A stretch of DNA of 64,000 nt from Meridianimarinicoccus aquatilis. Lineage in GTDB: Bacteria > Pseudomonadota > Alphaproteobacteria > Rhodobacterales > Rhodobacteraceae. How positions within the stretch are numbered: position 1 is the stretch's first letter; every line of letters begins with the position of its first letter. Below are positions 11,820-21,101 of the stretch, one piece after another. The stretch covers positions 1 through 64,000 of the forward strand of contig NZ_SMZO01000012.1 in assembly GCF_004358675.1 (NCBI RefSeq). The letters are read 5' to 3'. The translations under genes were made by a program, and so were the position numbers. The notes below the pieces were generated by a model that worked only from the letters and a program-made list of their open reading frames with translations, was not told the DNA's origin and ran no database searches.

Positions 11820-12866
11820 TTACTTCGTGACCGTTCCGCGATACCGGTCCATGGCTGCGTTGGCATCGTCCACCAACTTTGCGCCATCCAGCCCCTTTGC
11901 CGTGACTTCTTCGATCCACTCCGCCGTTACGTCGTCGCCCAAGGCGCGGATTTGCTCTGTCACCTCTGGGCTGATCTCAGCAATCTCGTTGCCAGATGCG
12001 ACCATCGCGGCACGCCCGTCCGCATCGCCCGTATCGTGTGCGCGCCCGGCCCAAGCCGATGCGAACATGCCAGAATTGGCATCAATCACGGCCTTCAGAT
12101 CATCGGGCAGCTTGGCATAGCTGTCTTTGTTCATCGCCCAGATGAAGAACAGGTTATAGAGCGCGTCATCCCCGGCCACATCGGTATGGCTGTCCGTCAA
12201 TTCATCCAGTTTCAGCGAGGGCGACATTTCCCAGGTGATGACACCCCCATCAACAACGCCCTTGGACAGGGCCTCGGGAAAGGCGGGCACGGCCATACCA
12301 ACAGGTTGCGCGCCCAGTTTACGCAGCAACAGGGTCGCAGGGCGAGACGGGCCGCGCAATTTCAGGCCCTTTAGATCATCCACTTCCCGGACCGCCGGAC
12401 CCTTTTTGTGGATCAAACCGGGGCCGTGCATATGTGCTGCAATCAGGTGAACATCCGCGAAGTCGTCCAACAGATGCTCTTGAGTGTAATCCCAAGCTGC
12501 CATGCTGGCCTCTTCGCCCAATTTTGGCGTCATGAACGGAAGCTCCAGGGCTTCGGCTTCAGGGAAACGCCCCGGCTGATAACCCGGAATCACCCAGCCC
12601 CCATCAATCACACCATCGCGGATAAGGTCATACTGCGCCGTGGCCGAGCCACCCAACTGCATGAACGGATAGATTTCCACTTTGATCCGGCCGTTTGAGT
12701 CTGCGGCGACCTTTTCGGCCCAAGGTTCGATAAAATATTTCGGGTTCGCCGAATTTGGCGAGACGAAATGCTGGAACCGCAAGGTGACTTCGGTGTCCTG
12801 CGCATGGGCGGACACACCTGCGCCCAGAGCAAGGGCTGCAGCAGCAACAAGGCTAGGCAAACGCAT
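11820..12866 (-). CDS. dctP: TRAP transporter solute-binding protein, DctP family
   Basis: 348 residues with a clear Sec signal peptide (MRLPSLVAAAALALGAGVSA then HAQ, cleavage near 22-23). The mature part has the DctP pattern: VTLRFQHFVSPNSANPK, WAEKVAADSNGRIKVEIYP, QYDLIRDGVIDGGW, GLKLRGPSRPATLLLRKLGA (the Arg that usually binds the substrate carboxylate, about 180) and VDGGVITWEMSPSLKLDE. It binds an organic acid in the periplasm for a DctQM membrane pair. No dctQ or dctM gene is adjacent or elsewhere in the window, so it is an orphan that must work with a partner encoded elsewhere. It is the last gene of a minus-strand group with map and sfsA. Confidence 0.92.
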   Translation of the reverse strand: MRLPSLVAAAALALGAGVSAHAQDTEVTLRFQHFVSPNSANPKYFIEPWAEKVAADSNGRIKVEIYPFMQLGGSATAQYDLIRDGVIDGGWVIPGYQPGRFPEAEALELPFMTPKLGEEASMAAWDYTQEHLLDDFADVHLIAAHMHGPGLIHKKGPAVREVDDLKGLKLRGPSRPATLLLRKLGAQPVGMAVPAFPEALSKGVVDGGVITWEMSPSLKLDELTDSHTDVAGDDALYNLFFIWAMNKDSYAKLPDDLKAVIDANSGMFASAWAGRAHDTGDADGRAAMVASGNEIAEISPEVTEQIRALGDDVTAEWIEEVTAKGLDGAKLVDDANAAMDRYRGTVTK

Positions 12867-12905
12867 GGGATTGCACTCCTGATTTTGGCAAGAACAGAAC
12901 TGAGG

Positions 12906-13727
12906 TCAGTCCCGCTGATACGTGGGGTGAAAGAGCCCCTTTGGCGACAGGGTAAAAATCTCCGCCCCGTCTGCCGTGACACCGATCGAATGTTCGAACT
13001 GCGCCGACAAAGATTTGTCGCGGGTAACAGCCGTCCAGTCATCGGCAAGAACCTTGGTTTCCGGACGACCCAGATTGACCATCGGCTCAATCGTGAAAAA
13101 CATGCCTTCCTCTAAAACCGGCCCCGATCCGGCGCGGCCGTAGTGAAGCACATTGGGCGGCGCATGAAACACACGGCCAAGACCGTGGCCACAAAAATCG
13201 CGAACAACGGACATGCGATGGCCTTCGACAAAGCTTTGGATTGCGTGCCCAATATCCCCGAACGTGTTGCCTGGCTTGACCGCCTCGATTCCCCGCATAA
13301 GGGCGTCATGAGTGACCTGGATCAATCGCTCCGCCTTGCGCGGAAGCTTGCCGGCGACGTACATCCGGCTTGTGTCGCCAAACCAGCCATCAACGATCAC
13401 TGTGACGTCGATATTCAATATATCGCCATCCTTCAGCTTCTTGCCGATATCAGGAATGCCATGACATACGACATGATTGACCGAAATGCAGGACGCATGC
13501 TTGTATCCACGATACCCGATCGTGGCCGATTTTGCGCCAGCGGCGTCAACGGCATCTTCAATCGCACGGTCAAGCTCACCCGTGGTCGCCCCCGGTACAA
13601 CCAGGGGGGCAATCTCATCCAAAATCTCCGACGCCAGTTGCCCGGCCCGGTGCATTCCAGCGAAATCCGCCGCTTCGTGTATTCTGATACCGTCCTTTGT
13701 CAGGCGGCCACCGCTGCGATCGTCCAC
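12906..13727 (-). CDS. map: Type I methionine aminopeptidase
   Basis: 273 residues. Metal ligands occur in the standard order: Asp in LNIDVTVIVDGWFGDTS (two Asp, about 115 and 126), His in CGHGLGRVFH (about 189), Glu in FFTIEPMVN (about 222) and Glu in SAQFEHSIGV (about 253). YRGYKHASCISVNHVVCHG holds the substrate-side His. The enzyme removes initiator methionine from nascent proteins. The N-terminus has about 20 residues before the catalytic core (HEAADFAGMHRAGQLAS), as in other alphaproteobacteria. The gene follows sfsA by 84 nt on the same strand. Confidence 0.97.
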   Translation of the reverse strand: MDDRSGGRLTKDGIRIHEAADFAGMHRAGQLASEILDEIAPLVVPGATTGELDRAIEDAVDAAGAKSATIGYRGYKHASCISVNHVVCHGIPDIGKKLKDGDILNIDVTVIVDGWFGDTSRMYVAGKLPRKAERLIQVTHDALMRGIEAVKPGNTFGDIGHAIQSFVEGHRMSVVRDFCGHGLGRVFHAPPNVLHYGRAGSGPVLEEGMFFTIEPMVNLGRPETKVLADDWTAVTRDKSLSAQFEHSIGVTADGAEIFTLSPKGLFHPTYQRD

Positions 13728-13811
13728 GGAACTCTCCTGTTTCGTTGGCGCAGGTTATAAAACAAGCCGCTGCCGGATGCCAGTCACAGGCTCTTGCGTA
13801 ATGTCGCAAGC

Positions 13812-14516
13812 TCAAACAACAGGCATTTGCCCGCCAAACCGCACACCATGCACATCGATGTCAGTGCCAAAGCACAGCATCTCTACCCCTGTACTGCGCG
13901 CAAGATCAAACGCGGCCGCATAGGCCGGGTCCAAATCTGCCGCCATTTGCAATCGTGCACAGTCGGTTCGCTGCACCAGATACAGCATAACGGCCCGGTG
14001 CCCTTCTGCCGCCATGTTGGATAGCTCGGCAAGGTGACGCGCCCCGCGCGCCGTTACGCTGTCAGGAAATTCTGCCAAGTCACCGTCTCGGCGCAGGTGC
14101 ACGTTTTTGACCTCGACATACGCATCTGGCAGGCCCGGTTCGGTCAACAGGAAGTCCACGCGGCTTTTGGTTCCGTATCGGACTTCAGGCTTTACGGTTC
14201 CATACCCGGCCAGTGGCGCAACGACTCGCGCCTCCAGTGCTTCGCGCACAACGCGGTTGGGCACGCTGGTGTCGATCCCGGCCCAATGCCCGTCCTCCAG
14301 TTCCGCAAGCCTCCAGCCATACCGCAACTTGCGTTTCGGATCGTCGTTGCGTTCAAGCCATATCCGCAACCCCGGTTCGCGCAACCCCAGCATTGCACCC
14401 GGATTGGGGCAATGGGCAACGACCTCTTCCCCTGTTTCCTCAAGCACGGCATCTGCAAGAAACCGTTTGTAGCGGCGAACAAGTCGAGCGGGGACAAGCG
14501 GGGTTTGAAAGCGCAT
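13812..14516 (-). CDS. sfsA: DNA/RNA nuclease SfsA
   Basis: 234 residues, the usual SfsA size. Blocks seen: MRFQTPLVPARLVRRYKRFL at the N-terminus (OB-like nucleic-acid-binding start), AHCPNPGAMLGL, the nuclease core KSRVDFLLTEPGLPDAYVEVKNV (quoted region spans about 130-152; the D and ExK are the PD-(D/E)XK residues), and the C-terminal GTDIDVHGVRFGGQMPV. SfsA was named for sugar-fermentation stimulation; the nuclease activity is known for homologues. It is divergent from the molybdopterin-binding gene, 45 nt apart. Confidence 0.94.
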   Translation of the reverse strand: MRFQTPLVPARLVRRYKRFLADAVLEETGEEVVAHCPNPGAMLGLREPGLRIWLERNDDPKRKLRYGWRLAELEDGHWAGIDTSVPNRVVREALEARVVAPLAGYGTVKPEVRYGTKSRVDFLLTEPGLPDAYVEVKNVHLRRDGDLAEFPDSVTARGARHLAELSNMAAEGHRAVMLYLVQRTDCARLQMAADLDPAYAAAFDLARSTGVEMLCFGTDIDVHGVRFGGQMPVV

Positions 14517-14561
14517 GATCAGGGTTTATACCGCGCCACATGCCACAACAAGGAGCCGCCG

Positions 14562-15299
14562 ATGAACGCTGATGCCCCCACTGCCGCCATGCTGGTCATC
14601 GGTGATGAAATCCTCTCGGGGCGCACCCGCGACAGTAATATGCACCACTTGGCATGCGCCCTGACCGCTCATGGCCTGCCCCTGTCCGAAGCGCGTGTCA
14701 TTGGCGATGATCGCGCCACCATTATCGCGGCGGTGCAAGAATTGTCCGCGAGGTATAGCCACGTTTTCACATCCGGCGGTATCGGACCGACCCATGACGA
14801 CATTACCGCCGAAGCCATTGCTGCGGCCTTTGACACACCTATCAGCGTGCGCGACGACGCCCGTGCGATCCTCGCTGCCCATTACGAGGCCCGGGGCACC
14901 GAACTCAACGATGCGCGGCTGCGCATGGCCCGTATCCCTGACGGTGCCGCATTGATAGACAACCCTGTCAGTTCTGCGCCGGGCTTTTCACTGGGCAACG
15001 TCCATGTCATGGCAGGCGTGCCCGCTGTTTTCGAAGCCATGCTCGCTAGTGTTCTGCCAACCCTCACCGGGGGCGCGCCACTGATCAGCCAGCAATTAAC
15101 AGTTCATCGCGGCGAAGGCGATATCGCGGGGCCGCTTTCGGATCTGGCCGATGCGTACAGCGACCTGTCATTTGGGTCTTACCCTTTCATCCGCAATGGT
15201 GCGTTTGGCGTGAATGTCGTTGTGCGTGGGTCCGACGGCGGGCGCGTCGATGCCGCCATGGCCGAACTTATCGTGCTGTTCCCTTCAGACACCGAATGA
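14562..15299 (+). CDS. Competence/damage-inducible CinA-like molybdopterin-binding domain protein
   Basis: 245 residues from ATG 14562, which has AGGAG at 14551. The MoCF/MogA-type fold is shown by AAMLVIGDEILSGRTRDSNM (residues about 8-27), VFTSGGIGPTHDDITAEAIA (about 68-87) and MARIPDGAALIDNPVSSAPG. It has only the N-terminal COG1058 domain of CinA and lacks the C-terminal nicotinamide-deamidase domain. The exact role of stand-alone COG1058 proteins is unclear; FAD or NMN-related pyrophosphatase activity is known for relatives. The stop overlaps the next ATG by 4 nt. Confidence 0.88.
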   Translation: MNADAPTAAMLVIGDEILSGRTRDSNMHHLACALTAHGLPLSEARVIGDDRATIIAAVQELSARYSHVFTSGGIGPTHDDITAEAIAAAFDTPISVRDDARAILAAHYEARGTELNDARLRMARIPDGAALIDNPVSSAPGFSLGNVHVMAGVPAVFEAMLASVLPTLTGGAPLISQQLTVHRGEGDIAGPLSDLADAYSDLSFGSYPFIRNGAFGVNVVVRGSDGGRVDAAMAELIVLFPSDTE

Positions 15300-16084
15300 C
15301 AGAAGACAATCCGCTTTGCCGCGTTGATGCGGCCCTGACGGCCACTTGGCCCGCTGCACAGACCGAAGCATTGGGTCCGCTGACCCTTCGGCGCAGTCAG
15401 GGCGGCGGATCGCGCGTGACGGCGGCAACTCTTACCGGGAACATTCCGCCAAGTCCGGACGTTCTGGAGTGCGCCGAACACATTATGCGGAACTGGGGCC
15501 AGCCCCCCCGTTTCCGCATCGGCGCAGCGCAGGCCCGGTTCGACGCCATGCTTTCGGCACGCGGGTACACAGCCCATGACCCAACGCTGTTCTACAGTGC
15601 GCCCACCGCAGAGCTTGCCGTTGAACCGCCCCGCCTTGCGACGTTCGACATCTGGCCGCCACTGGCCATCCAGATCGACATCTGGAGCGAGGCGGGCATC
15701 GGCCCTGAACGGATCGCCGTGATGGACCGCACGCCATCGCCACGCACAGCTCTTTTGGGTCGCGCGAATGATCACCCCGCCGCGACAGCGTTCCTTGCCG
15801 CTCATGATGGCACCGCAATGATTCACGCGCTTGAGGTGCGCCCTGCCCATCGCCGCCGCGGCGTTGCTCGCCACTTGATGTCCCATTCAGCCCTGTGGGC
15901 CATGCGGAATGATTGCCACACACTGGCCTTGGCGGTGACTGAAGCTAACATTGGGGCGCGGGCTTTTTATGACGGGCTTGGCATGACGGTAACGGGCCGC
16001 TACCACTACAGAAAAGGAACTGTAGATGCCCGAGACGCCCGTAACCGCGCTGAACCTGCCGCAAGTGGATCCACTGCCGGATGA
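15296..16084 (+). CDS. GNAT family N-acetyltransferase
   Basis: 262 residues. The C-terminal GNAT core shows MIHALEVRPAHRRRGVARHLM (acetyl-CoA loop R-x-x-G-x-A-R, about 175-195) and the family ending NIGARAFYDGLGMTVTGRYHYR (about 218-239). The N-terminal ~130 residues are less conserved, perhaps a second degenerate GNAT fold. After the normal family end the frame runs 23 residues further, overlapping the start of the next gene by 59 nt. The substrate is unknown. The start is coupled (ATGA) to the molybdopterin-binding protein gene. Confidence 0.83.
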   Translation: MTEDNPLCRVDAALTATWPAAQTEALGPLTLRRSQGGGSRVTAATLTGNIPPSPDVLECAEHIMRNWGQPPRFRIGAAQARFDAMLSARGYTAHDPTLFYSAPTAELAVEPPRLATFDIWPPLAIQIDIWSEAGIGPERIAVMDRTPSPRTALLGRANDHPAATAFLAAHDGTAMIHALEVRPAHRRRGVARHLMSHSALWAMRNDCHTLALAVTEANIGARAFYDGLGMTVTGRYHYRKGTVDARDARNRAEPAASGSTAG

Positions 16085-16595
16085 CACAGCGAAGTATTTC
16101 GCGCTCTGCGAGGAAAAGCTGGGGTTCGTGCCTAACGTCTTGCGGGCCTATGCCTTCGACATCGAGAAACTAAACGCGTTCACGGGGCTGTATAACGATC
16201 TGATGCTTGCACCCAGTGGTCTGAGCAAGCTGGAACGCGAGATGATCGCCGTTGTCGTTTCGTCAATAAATCACTGCCATTACTGCCTTGTGGCCCACGG
16301 TGCAGCGGTCCGCGAATTGAGCGGCGATCCGATACTGGGCGAAACTCTGGTCACGAATTACCGCTCGGCCAAACTGGATGCGCGCACTCGCGCCATGCTG
16401 GATTTCTCGGTCAAGCTGACGGAATCCAGCAGCAAGGTCACCGAAGAAGACCGAAACGTGCTGCGCGCCCATGGTTTCAGCGAACGCGACATTTGGGACA
16501 TCGCATCGGTCGCGGCCTTTTTCAACATGACCAACCGGGTCGCCTCTGCCACGGCAATGCGCCCCAACCCGGAGTATCACGGTCAGGCCCGTTGA
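16026..16595 (+). CDS. AhpD-like peroxidase-related protein (carboxymuconolactone decarboxylase family)
   Basis: 189 residues. The AhpD core is INHCHYCLVAHGAAVRELSG with Cys84, Cys87 and His91 in the CxxC-x3-H arrangement of alkylhydroperoxidase-type enzymes. It is preceded by LSKLEREMIAVVVSS and followed by ERDIWDIASVAAFFNMTNRVAS, both typical of the peroxidase-related (YciW/CMD) subgroup. It probably acts as a thiol peroxidase, although substrate evidence is lacking. AAGGA lies eight nt before the ATG, which supports this start even though it lies 59 nt inside the GNAT gene. Confidence 0.9.
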   Translation: MPETPVTALNLPQVDPLPDDTAKYFALCEEKLGFVPNVLRAYAFDIEKLNAFTGLYNDLMLAPSGLSKLEREMIAVVVSSINHCHYCLVAHGAAVRELSGDPILGETLVTNYRSAKLDARTRAMLDFSVKLTESSSKVTEEDRNVLRAHGFSERDIWDIASVAAFFNMTNRVASATAMRPNPEYHGQAR

Positions 16596-17554
16596 TCCGC
16601 ATCGCTGCGGCATACCTGTTGACGGCTCTGGCCCTGCCCGCCGCAGCCTTCGTGCCACAGGCTCCAAACGGCGCGGCGATAACAGCCCAAAAGACTGACC
16701 CTGTTTCAAGCCACGGCATCGCCGTTGGTCCCGCTCCAGTGCTGTCATCCCCACCTTGGCTCCGGATGGAGGGCGTTCAGGATCGCACCGCATGGCACAG
16801 CGGCACCCACCCTGCGGCAGCCCTGATGGTGGACCTTGTGGCGCAACTTGAAGCGGCCGGGTTTGACGCGGTCTTTGACTGCGCGATGGCGGCCTGCGGG
16901 GGCTTCGATTTCCGCATCGCCCTTCCACTGCTGGATATGCCGGACATGTTTGTCAGCCTTGGCGGGTTTGAATATCGCGCGTTCAAGCGAGCCGCACCGC
17001 CCGCGCTTGCCTCTGTGCTTACCAGTCAAACTCCCGCCGGTGCTTATGCCCAACTGTCGGTGATAACGCCGCCAAAACCGCAAAATGTACCGCCGTCGCC
17101 CGTTGCGTCAGAAGCCGCCCCAACCGCTCTGAGCGATACTGCCAGCGTACCGCCGGGCACACCGACACGGCTAGCCACCTCAATCGTCGAAGAGATCGAA
17201 ACCGAAGGTCGTGTGGTTTTGCCTGATCTCGCTTTTGCCAGCGGCGCAGCCGCATTGTCTGGCCCGCCGCCTGCCGCCCTGGCTGACTTGGCCGCGTGGC
17301 TTGCAGCTGACGCCGCTCGCCGGATCGCTTTGGTGGGCCATACCGACTGGACCGGGGCACCGTCAGCCAACACGAGCCTGTCACGCGCGCGCGCGCAAAC
17401 CGTGGCCGATGCACTGGTCGCGGCCGGAGCGGTCAGCAGCCAGATCACTGTCGCAGGCGCCGGCCCATTTGCGCCAATTGCAGAGAACGACACCGAAGCC
17501 GGACGGGCCAAAAACCGCCGCGTCGAAGCCGTGGCGCTTCCGCCCGCCCGTTGA
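16592..17554 (+). CDS. OmpA-family protein with C-terminal peptidoglycan-binding domain
   Basis: 320 residues if translation begins at the TTG at 16592, which overlaps the previous stop (TTGA). This start directly gives a signal peptide (IRIAAAYLLTALALPAAA) and no ATG or GTG is available between the stop and the signal sequence. The middle region (about 20-190) has an FDxRIALPLLDMPDMFVSLG block seen in other Rhodobacterales OmpA-like proteins. The C-terminal OmpA domain (about 215-318) contains LVGHTDWTGAPSANTSLSRA, and AKNRRVEAVAL. It likely anchors the outer membrane to peptidoglycan. Confidence 0.85.
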   Translation: MIRIAAAYLLTALALPAAAFVPQAPNGAAITAQKTDPVSSHGIAVGPAPVLSSPPWLRMEGVQDRTAWHSGTHPAAALMVDLVAQLEAAGFDAVFDCAMAACGGFDFRIALPLLDMPDMFVSLGGFEYRAFKRAAPPALASVLTSQTPAGAYAQLSVITPPKPQNVPPSPVASEAAPTALSDTASVPPGTPTRLATSIVEEIETEGRVVLPDLAFASGAAALSGPPPAALADLAAWLAADAARRIALVGHTDWTGAPSANTSLSRARAQTVADALVAAGAVSSQITVAGAGPFAPIAENDTEAGRAKNRRVEAVALPPAR

Positions 17555-17611
17555 CAAAGCATTGGCCTTCCCCCGCCAACCGTGCCAGCCTGACCTAGGG
17601 GAGGAACACAT

Positions 17612-18289
17612 ATGTCCATAGGCGGTCTGAACGAACGCAAGCAACTGGATGCGGCCGAAATCGGGGCAATAGCGCATCTTTACAGGGGTGAAGTGTACCG
17701 ATCCACGCTGTGGCGCACGCGGCTCGACACAACGACGAACTGGACAGTGGTCACACTTGGCATTGCCCTGTCCGTCGCGTTTTCATCCCCTGCCGCCTCG
17801 CCCCTTCCGCTGATCCTTGTGGGCATCCTGATCGTCTTTTTCCTGATGCTTGAAGCGCGCCGATACCGGTACTTCAACGTCTGGCGTGCGCGCTGTCGCT
17901 GGATGGAAGTGCACTTTTTCGCCCCTATGCTTCACGACGGCGATTTGCACATGGAAGACGGATGGCAGCGAAAACTGGCCGAAGACTATTGGACGCCGCG
18001 CTATCACGTGTCGATGTGGGTCGCGCTGGGGCGGCGCATCCGGCGCAACTATTTCTGGATTCTGTTGATCCAAACCTCTGCCTATGTTGGCAAGTTGCTT
18101 GTGCATCCTGAACCACTGACCCGGTTCGAGCAGTTCACAGAACGCGCCTCAATAGGGCCCGTCGATGGGGCCTATGTGCTCGGCTTTGGGGTGCTGTACT
18201 GCGCAACATGGGGCGGTATTTCACTCATCAGTTGGCGTGACGACAACCGACGCGCCAGCGCACGGCGAGATCACAGCAGCATGGGGTGA
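17612..18289 (+). CDS. DUF2270 membrane protein
   Basis: 225 residues starting at an ATG preceded by GGGGAGGA. Family-like blocks are AIAHLYRGEVYRSTLWRTRLD near the N-terminus, two adjacent membrane helices at about 47-85 (NWTVVTLGIALSVAFS and ILVGILIVFFLMLEARRY), FNVWRARCRWMEVHFFAPML, and two more hydrophobic segments (NYFWILLIQTSAYVGKLL and YVLGFGVLYCATWGGISLI). The function of DUF2270 is unknown. It stands alone between the OmpA-like gene and the convergent fadH. Confidence 0.82.
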   Translation: MSIGGLNERKQLDAAEIGAIAHLYRGEVYRSTLWRTRLDTTTNWTVVTLGIALSVAFSSPAASPLPLILVGILIVFFLMLEARRYRYFNVWRARCRWMEVHFFAPMLHDGDLHMEDGWQRKLAEDYWTPRYHVSMWVALGRRIRRNYFWILLIQTSAYVGKLLVHPEPLTRFEQFTERASIGPVDGAYVLGFGVLYCATWGGISLISWRDDNRRASARRDHSSMG

Positions 18290-18327
18290 AGCCGCCCCTG
18301 AACGCAGGCCCGATCCTGCCGTGCGCT

Positions 18328-20346
18328 TCAGAAGCTGGCCGCGAGACGCACACCCTCGTCAATCGCCCGCTTCGCATCGAGTTCGGCGGCAAGGGCCGCA
18401 CCGCCAATGACATGCACCTCAACCCCTTGGGACCGAAGCGTTTCCGCAAGCGCCGTTTCACTTTCTTGGCCGGCACACAGAACAACGGTATCGACTTCGA
18501 TAAGGTCTGGAACACCGCTGCGGGAAATCTCCAACCCACTTCGCGTAATGCGGGTGTATTCCACACCTGAAAGCATGCGAACGCCCTTCATTTTCAACGC
18601 GGCGCGATGAATCCAACCCGTCGTTTTACCCAACCGCTTGCCCGGCTTTTCAGCCTTTCTTTGCAGCAAGGTCACCTGACGTGCAGCCTGTTCCGGCTGG
18701 GGGCCATCGGGGGCTAAACCGCCTTGAGCCGTCTCGGGGTCGGCAACACCCCATTCGCGGCACCAAATCGCCATATCTTCGGCGGGACTGACGCCATCAT
18801 GCACAAGGTATTCGGCCACGTCGAAGCCAATACCGCCAGCGCCAACCACAGCCACACGGCCCCCGGCTTCGGCGCGTCCCGATAGAAGATCGCCATAACC
18901 GATGACGTGGGCGCCCTCTTCAGCCGGAATCCCCGGGTCACGCGGCCGCACTCCCGTTGCAATCACCACGTCATCAAAGGCAGACAAATCTGCGGCGGTC
19001 GCTTCGGTATTCAGGCGCAGCACAACCTTAGTTTCGGAAACCCGGCGCTTGAACCAATCGACCAGCCCGTGAAATTCTTCCTTGCCGGGCACTTGCCGCG
19101 CCAGATTCAACTGCCCGCCAATCGCATCACCACGTTCGAACAGGGTCACATGATGTCCGCGATCTGCGGCTGTGATGGCAGTGGCAAGCCCCGCGGCACC
19201 AGCCCCAACGACCGCGACCCGGCGCGGCTTTGCAGTGGGCGCAACTGAAATTTCTGTTTCAAAACACGCGCGGGGGTTCACAAGGCAGGAACTGACCTTT
19301 CCGGAAAATGTGTGGTCCAAACAGGCTTGGTTGCACGCGATGCAGGGCGCGATATCCGCCGCGCGCCCAGCTGCCGCCTTGGCCACAAACGCAGGGTCCG
19401 CCAGAAACGGGCGCGCCATTGACACCATGTCAGCGCACCGATCGGCCAAGACCTGTTCAGCCACTTCGGGCGTATTGATCCTGTTCGACGTGATCAAAGG
19501 GATGCCCACTTGGCCCATCAGCTTTTTGGTGACGAAAGAAAACGCCGCCCGAGGAACGCTGGTGGCAATCGTCGGGATGCGTGCTTCGTGCCAACCAATG
19601 CCCGTATTGATGATGCTCGCACCAGCCGCTTCGATGGCACGGGCCAGTTGAACGACCTCTGGCCAAGTGGACCCGTTCGGCACCAAATCGATCATCGACA
19701 AGCGATAGATCAAAATGAAATCGCTCCCCACGGCTTCGCGTACACGGCGCACAACCTCAACCGGAAGGCGCATGCGGTTCTCGAATGAGCCGCCCCAGCG
19801 ATCCGTCCGACGGTTGGTATGGGTGACAAGAAACTGGTTCAGGAAGTACCCCTCCGACCCCATCACCTCCACCCCGTCATACCCTGCCTCGCGCGCGCGG
19901 GACGCGGTCGCAACAATGTCAGCGATCTGCTTTTCGATCCCATCTTCATCTAACTCGCGCGGCGGGAACGGGGAAATCGGTGATTTTATCGCCGAGGGCG
20001 CAACGCAGTCCGGGCTGTAGGCATAGCGGCCTGCGTGCAGGATCTGCATGGCAATACGCCCGCCAGCGTCGTGCACAGCACCCGTGACAGTCTGATGGTG
20101 CGCAATATCCCTAGGGCCAAACAGCCCCGCCGCGCCTTTGAACACAGCGCCCTCGGGATTTGGCGCAACACCGCCTGTCACGATCAAACCGACACCGCCG
20201 CGCGCCCGTTCGGCATAGAATTCGGCCACGCGAGGCCAATCGCCCAATTCTTCAAGCCCGGTATGCATGGACCCCATGAGCACACGGTTGGGCAAGGTCA
20301 CATGCCCCAAAGCCAGCGGGGTCAGAAGGTTCGGATACTGGGTCAC
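18328..20346 (-). CDS. fadH: NADPH-dependent 2,4-dienoyl-CoA reductase (FadH type)
   Basis: 672 residues from a GTG at 20346 with GGGAGG seven nt upstream; an ATG ten codons earlier has no such site. The N-terminal old-yellow-enzyme TIM barrel (about 1-350) begins YPNLLTPLALGHVTLPNRV and has HAGRYAY. A 4Fe-4S cluster site follows: CIACNQACLDHTF and SCLVNPRACFE (four Cys, about 335-365). The C-terminal FAD/NADP Rossmann parts show RRVAVVGAGAAGLATAITAA and GRVAVVGAGGIGFDVAEYL. The enzyme reduces 2,4-dienoyl-CoA during beta-oxidation of unsaturated fatty acids. It is the last gene after ilvD and a lipoprotein gene. Confidence 0.95.
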   Translation of the reverse strand: MTQYPNLLTPLALGHVTLPNRVLMGSMHTGLEELGDWPRVAEFYAERARGGVGLIVTGGVAPNPEGAVFKGAAGLFGPRDIAHHQTVTGAVHDAGGRIAMQILHAGRYAYSPDCVAPSAIKSPISPFPPRELDEDGIEKQIADIVATASRAREAGYDGVEVMGSEGYFLNQFLVTHTNRRTDRWGGSFENRMRLPVEVVRRVREAVGSDFILIYRLSMIDLVPNGSTWPEVVQLARAIEAAGASIINTGIGWHEARIPTIATSVPRAAFSFVTKKLMGQVGIPLITSNRINTPEVAEQVLADRCADMVSMARPFLADPAFVAKAAAGRAADIAPCIACNQACLDHTFSGKVSSCLVNPRACFETEISVAPTAKPRRVAVVGAGAAGLATAITAADRGHHVTLFERGDAIGGQLNLARQVPGKEEFHGLVDWFKRRVSETKVVLRLNTEATAADLSAFDDVVIATGVRPRDPGIPAEEGAHVIGYGDLLSGRAEAGGRVAVVGAGGIGFDVAEYLVHDGVSPAEDMAIWCREWGVADPETAQGGLAPDGPQPEQAARQVTLLQRKAEKPGKRLGKTTGWIHRAALKMKGVRMLSGVEYTRITRSGLEISRSGVPDLIEVDTVVLCAGQESETALAETLRSQGVEVHVIGGAALAAELDAKRAIDEGVRLAASF

Positions 20347-20429
20347 TGTGGCGCCTCCCTCAAAGCTACGCCACACATGGCAAGCGGCACGCGGCTTGTC
20401 ACGTTCAACGCGGCGTCACAAAAGGCGTG

Positions 20430-21101
20430 TCAGGTGTCTTGGCCGTCTGTGTTGTCCTTGTTGGCTGACATGACGGCAGCCACAAAACGGTCCAGCGTCT
20501 TGCGCATATCGGTATCCGCAACAGGCAGATCGTCGTGCCCAGTGACGGAAAGCGCAACCAAGCGTTCCTTAAGGGGGAAGATCGCGCGCCATGCGACATC
20601 GCTCAAATCCGTTGGGCGCCCTTCGCTGCGATCCCGCAATTTGAGATACAGAACTGGCCCATCCTCTGCGAACTTGAGAAGTGTCACACTGGCGGCACGG
20701 CCATCCTGAGCCAACGCAGCCTGCCCAGCTTCGGACCGGAAGAACCGTTCAAGCTGAGCCGGATCAGGGACAAGCGGCGGGTCGCTGCGCGGCGAGACAA
20801 GCGCGGTCAAGACAGCCGGTTTGCCCGGCCCCTCGCCCTCACCGCGCAAAGTGGCGCAACTGCCCAGCATCACAAAAGCCCCCTCGGTCCGCTCGCGCGA
20901 ACTGGTGGGATCGACGCAATACCCTTTCGGCCCAACGATGGTTACGTCATTGCCAGACACTCTGACGGCCTGCACGGGGTCGGGCCCTGAGCGAAACGCC
21001 AGAGAGTCGCCCGTTGGCAAGCAGCCAACGAGCAGCGCCCCGGACAGAACCAGAGCCACCAAACCGGTCGGCCTTACCCGATCAGATGTCGGCGTAGACA
21101 T
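20430..21101 (-). CDS. Hypothetical lipoprotein
   Basis: 223 residues from ATG 21101 ([13 protein letters not shown]). It has a lipoprotein signal with lipobox LVGC and Cys27. The mature region has [34 protein letters not shown] and later [39 protein letters not shown]; this pattern occurs in Rhodobacterales lipoproteins placed after ilvD, but I recognise no named domain. Its start lies 20 nt inside the 3' end of ilvD, suggesting translational coupling. The function is unknown. Confidence 0.8.
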   Translation of the reverse strand: MSTPTSDRVRPTGLVALVLSGALLVGCLPTGDSLAFRSGPDPVQAVRVSGNDVTIVGPKGYCVDPTSSRERTEGAFVMLGSCATLRGEGEGPGKPAVLTALVSPRSDPPLVPDPAQLERFFRSEAGQAALAQDGRAASVTLLKFAEDGPVLYLKLRDRSEGRPTDLSDVAWRAIFPLKERLVALSVTGHDDLPVADTDMRKTLDRFVAAVMSANKDNTDGQDT

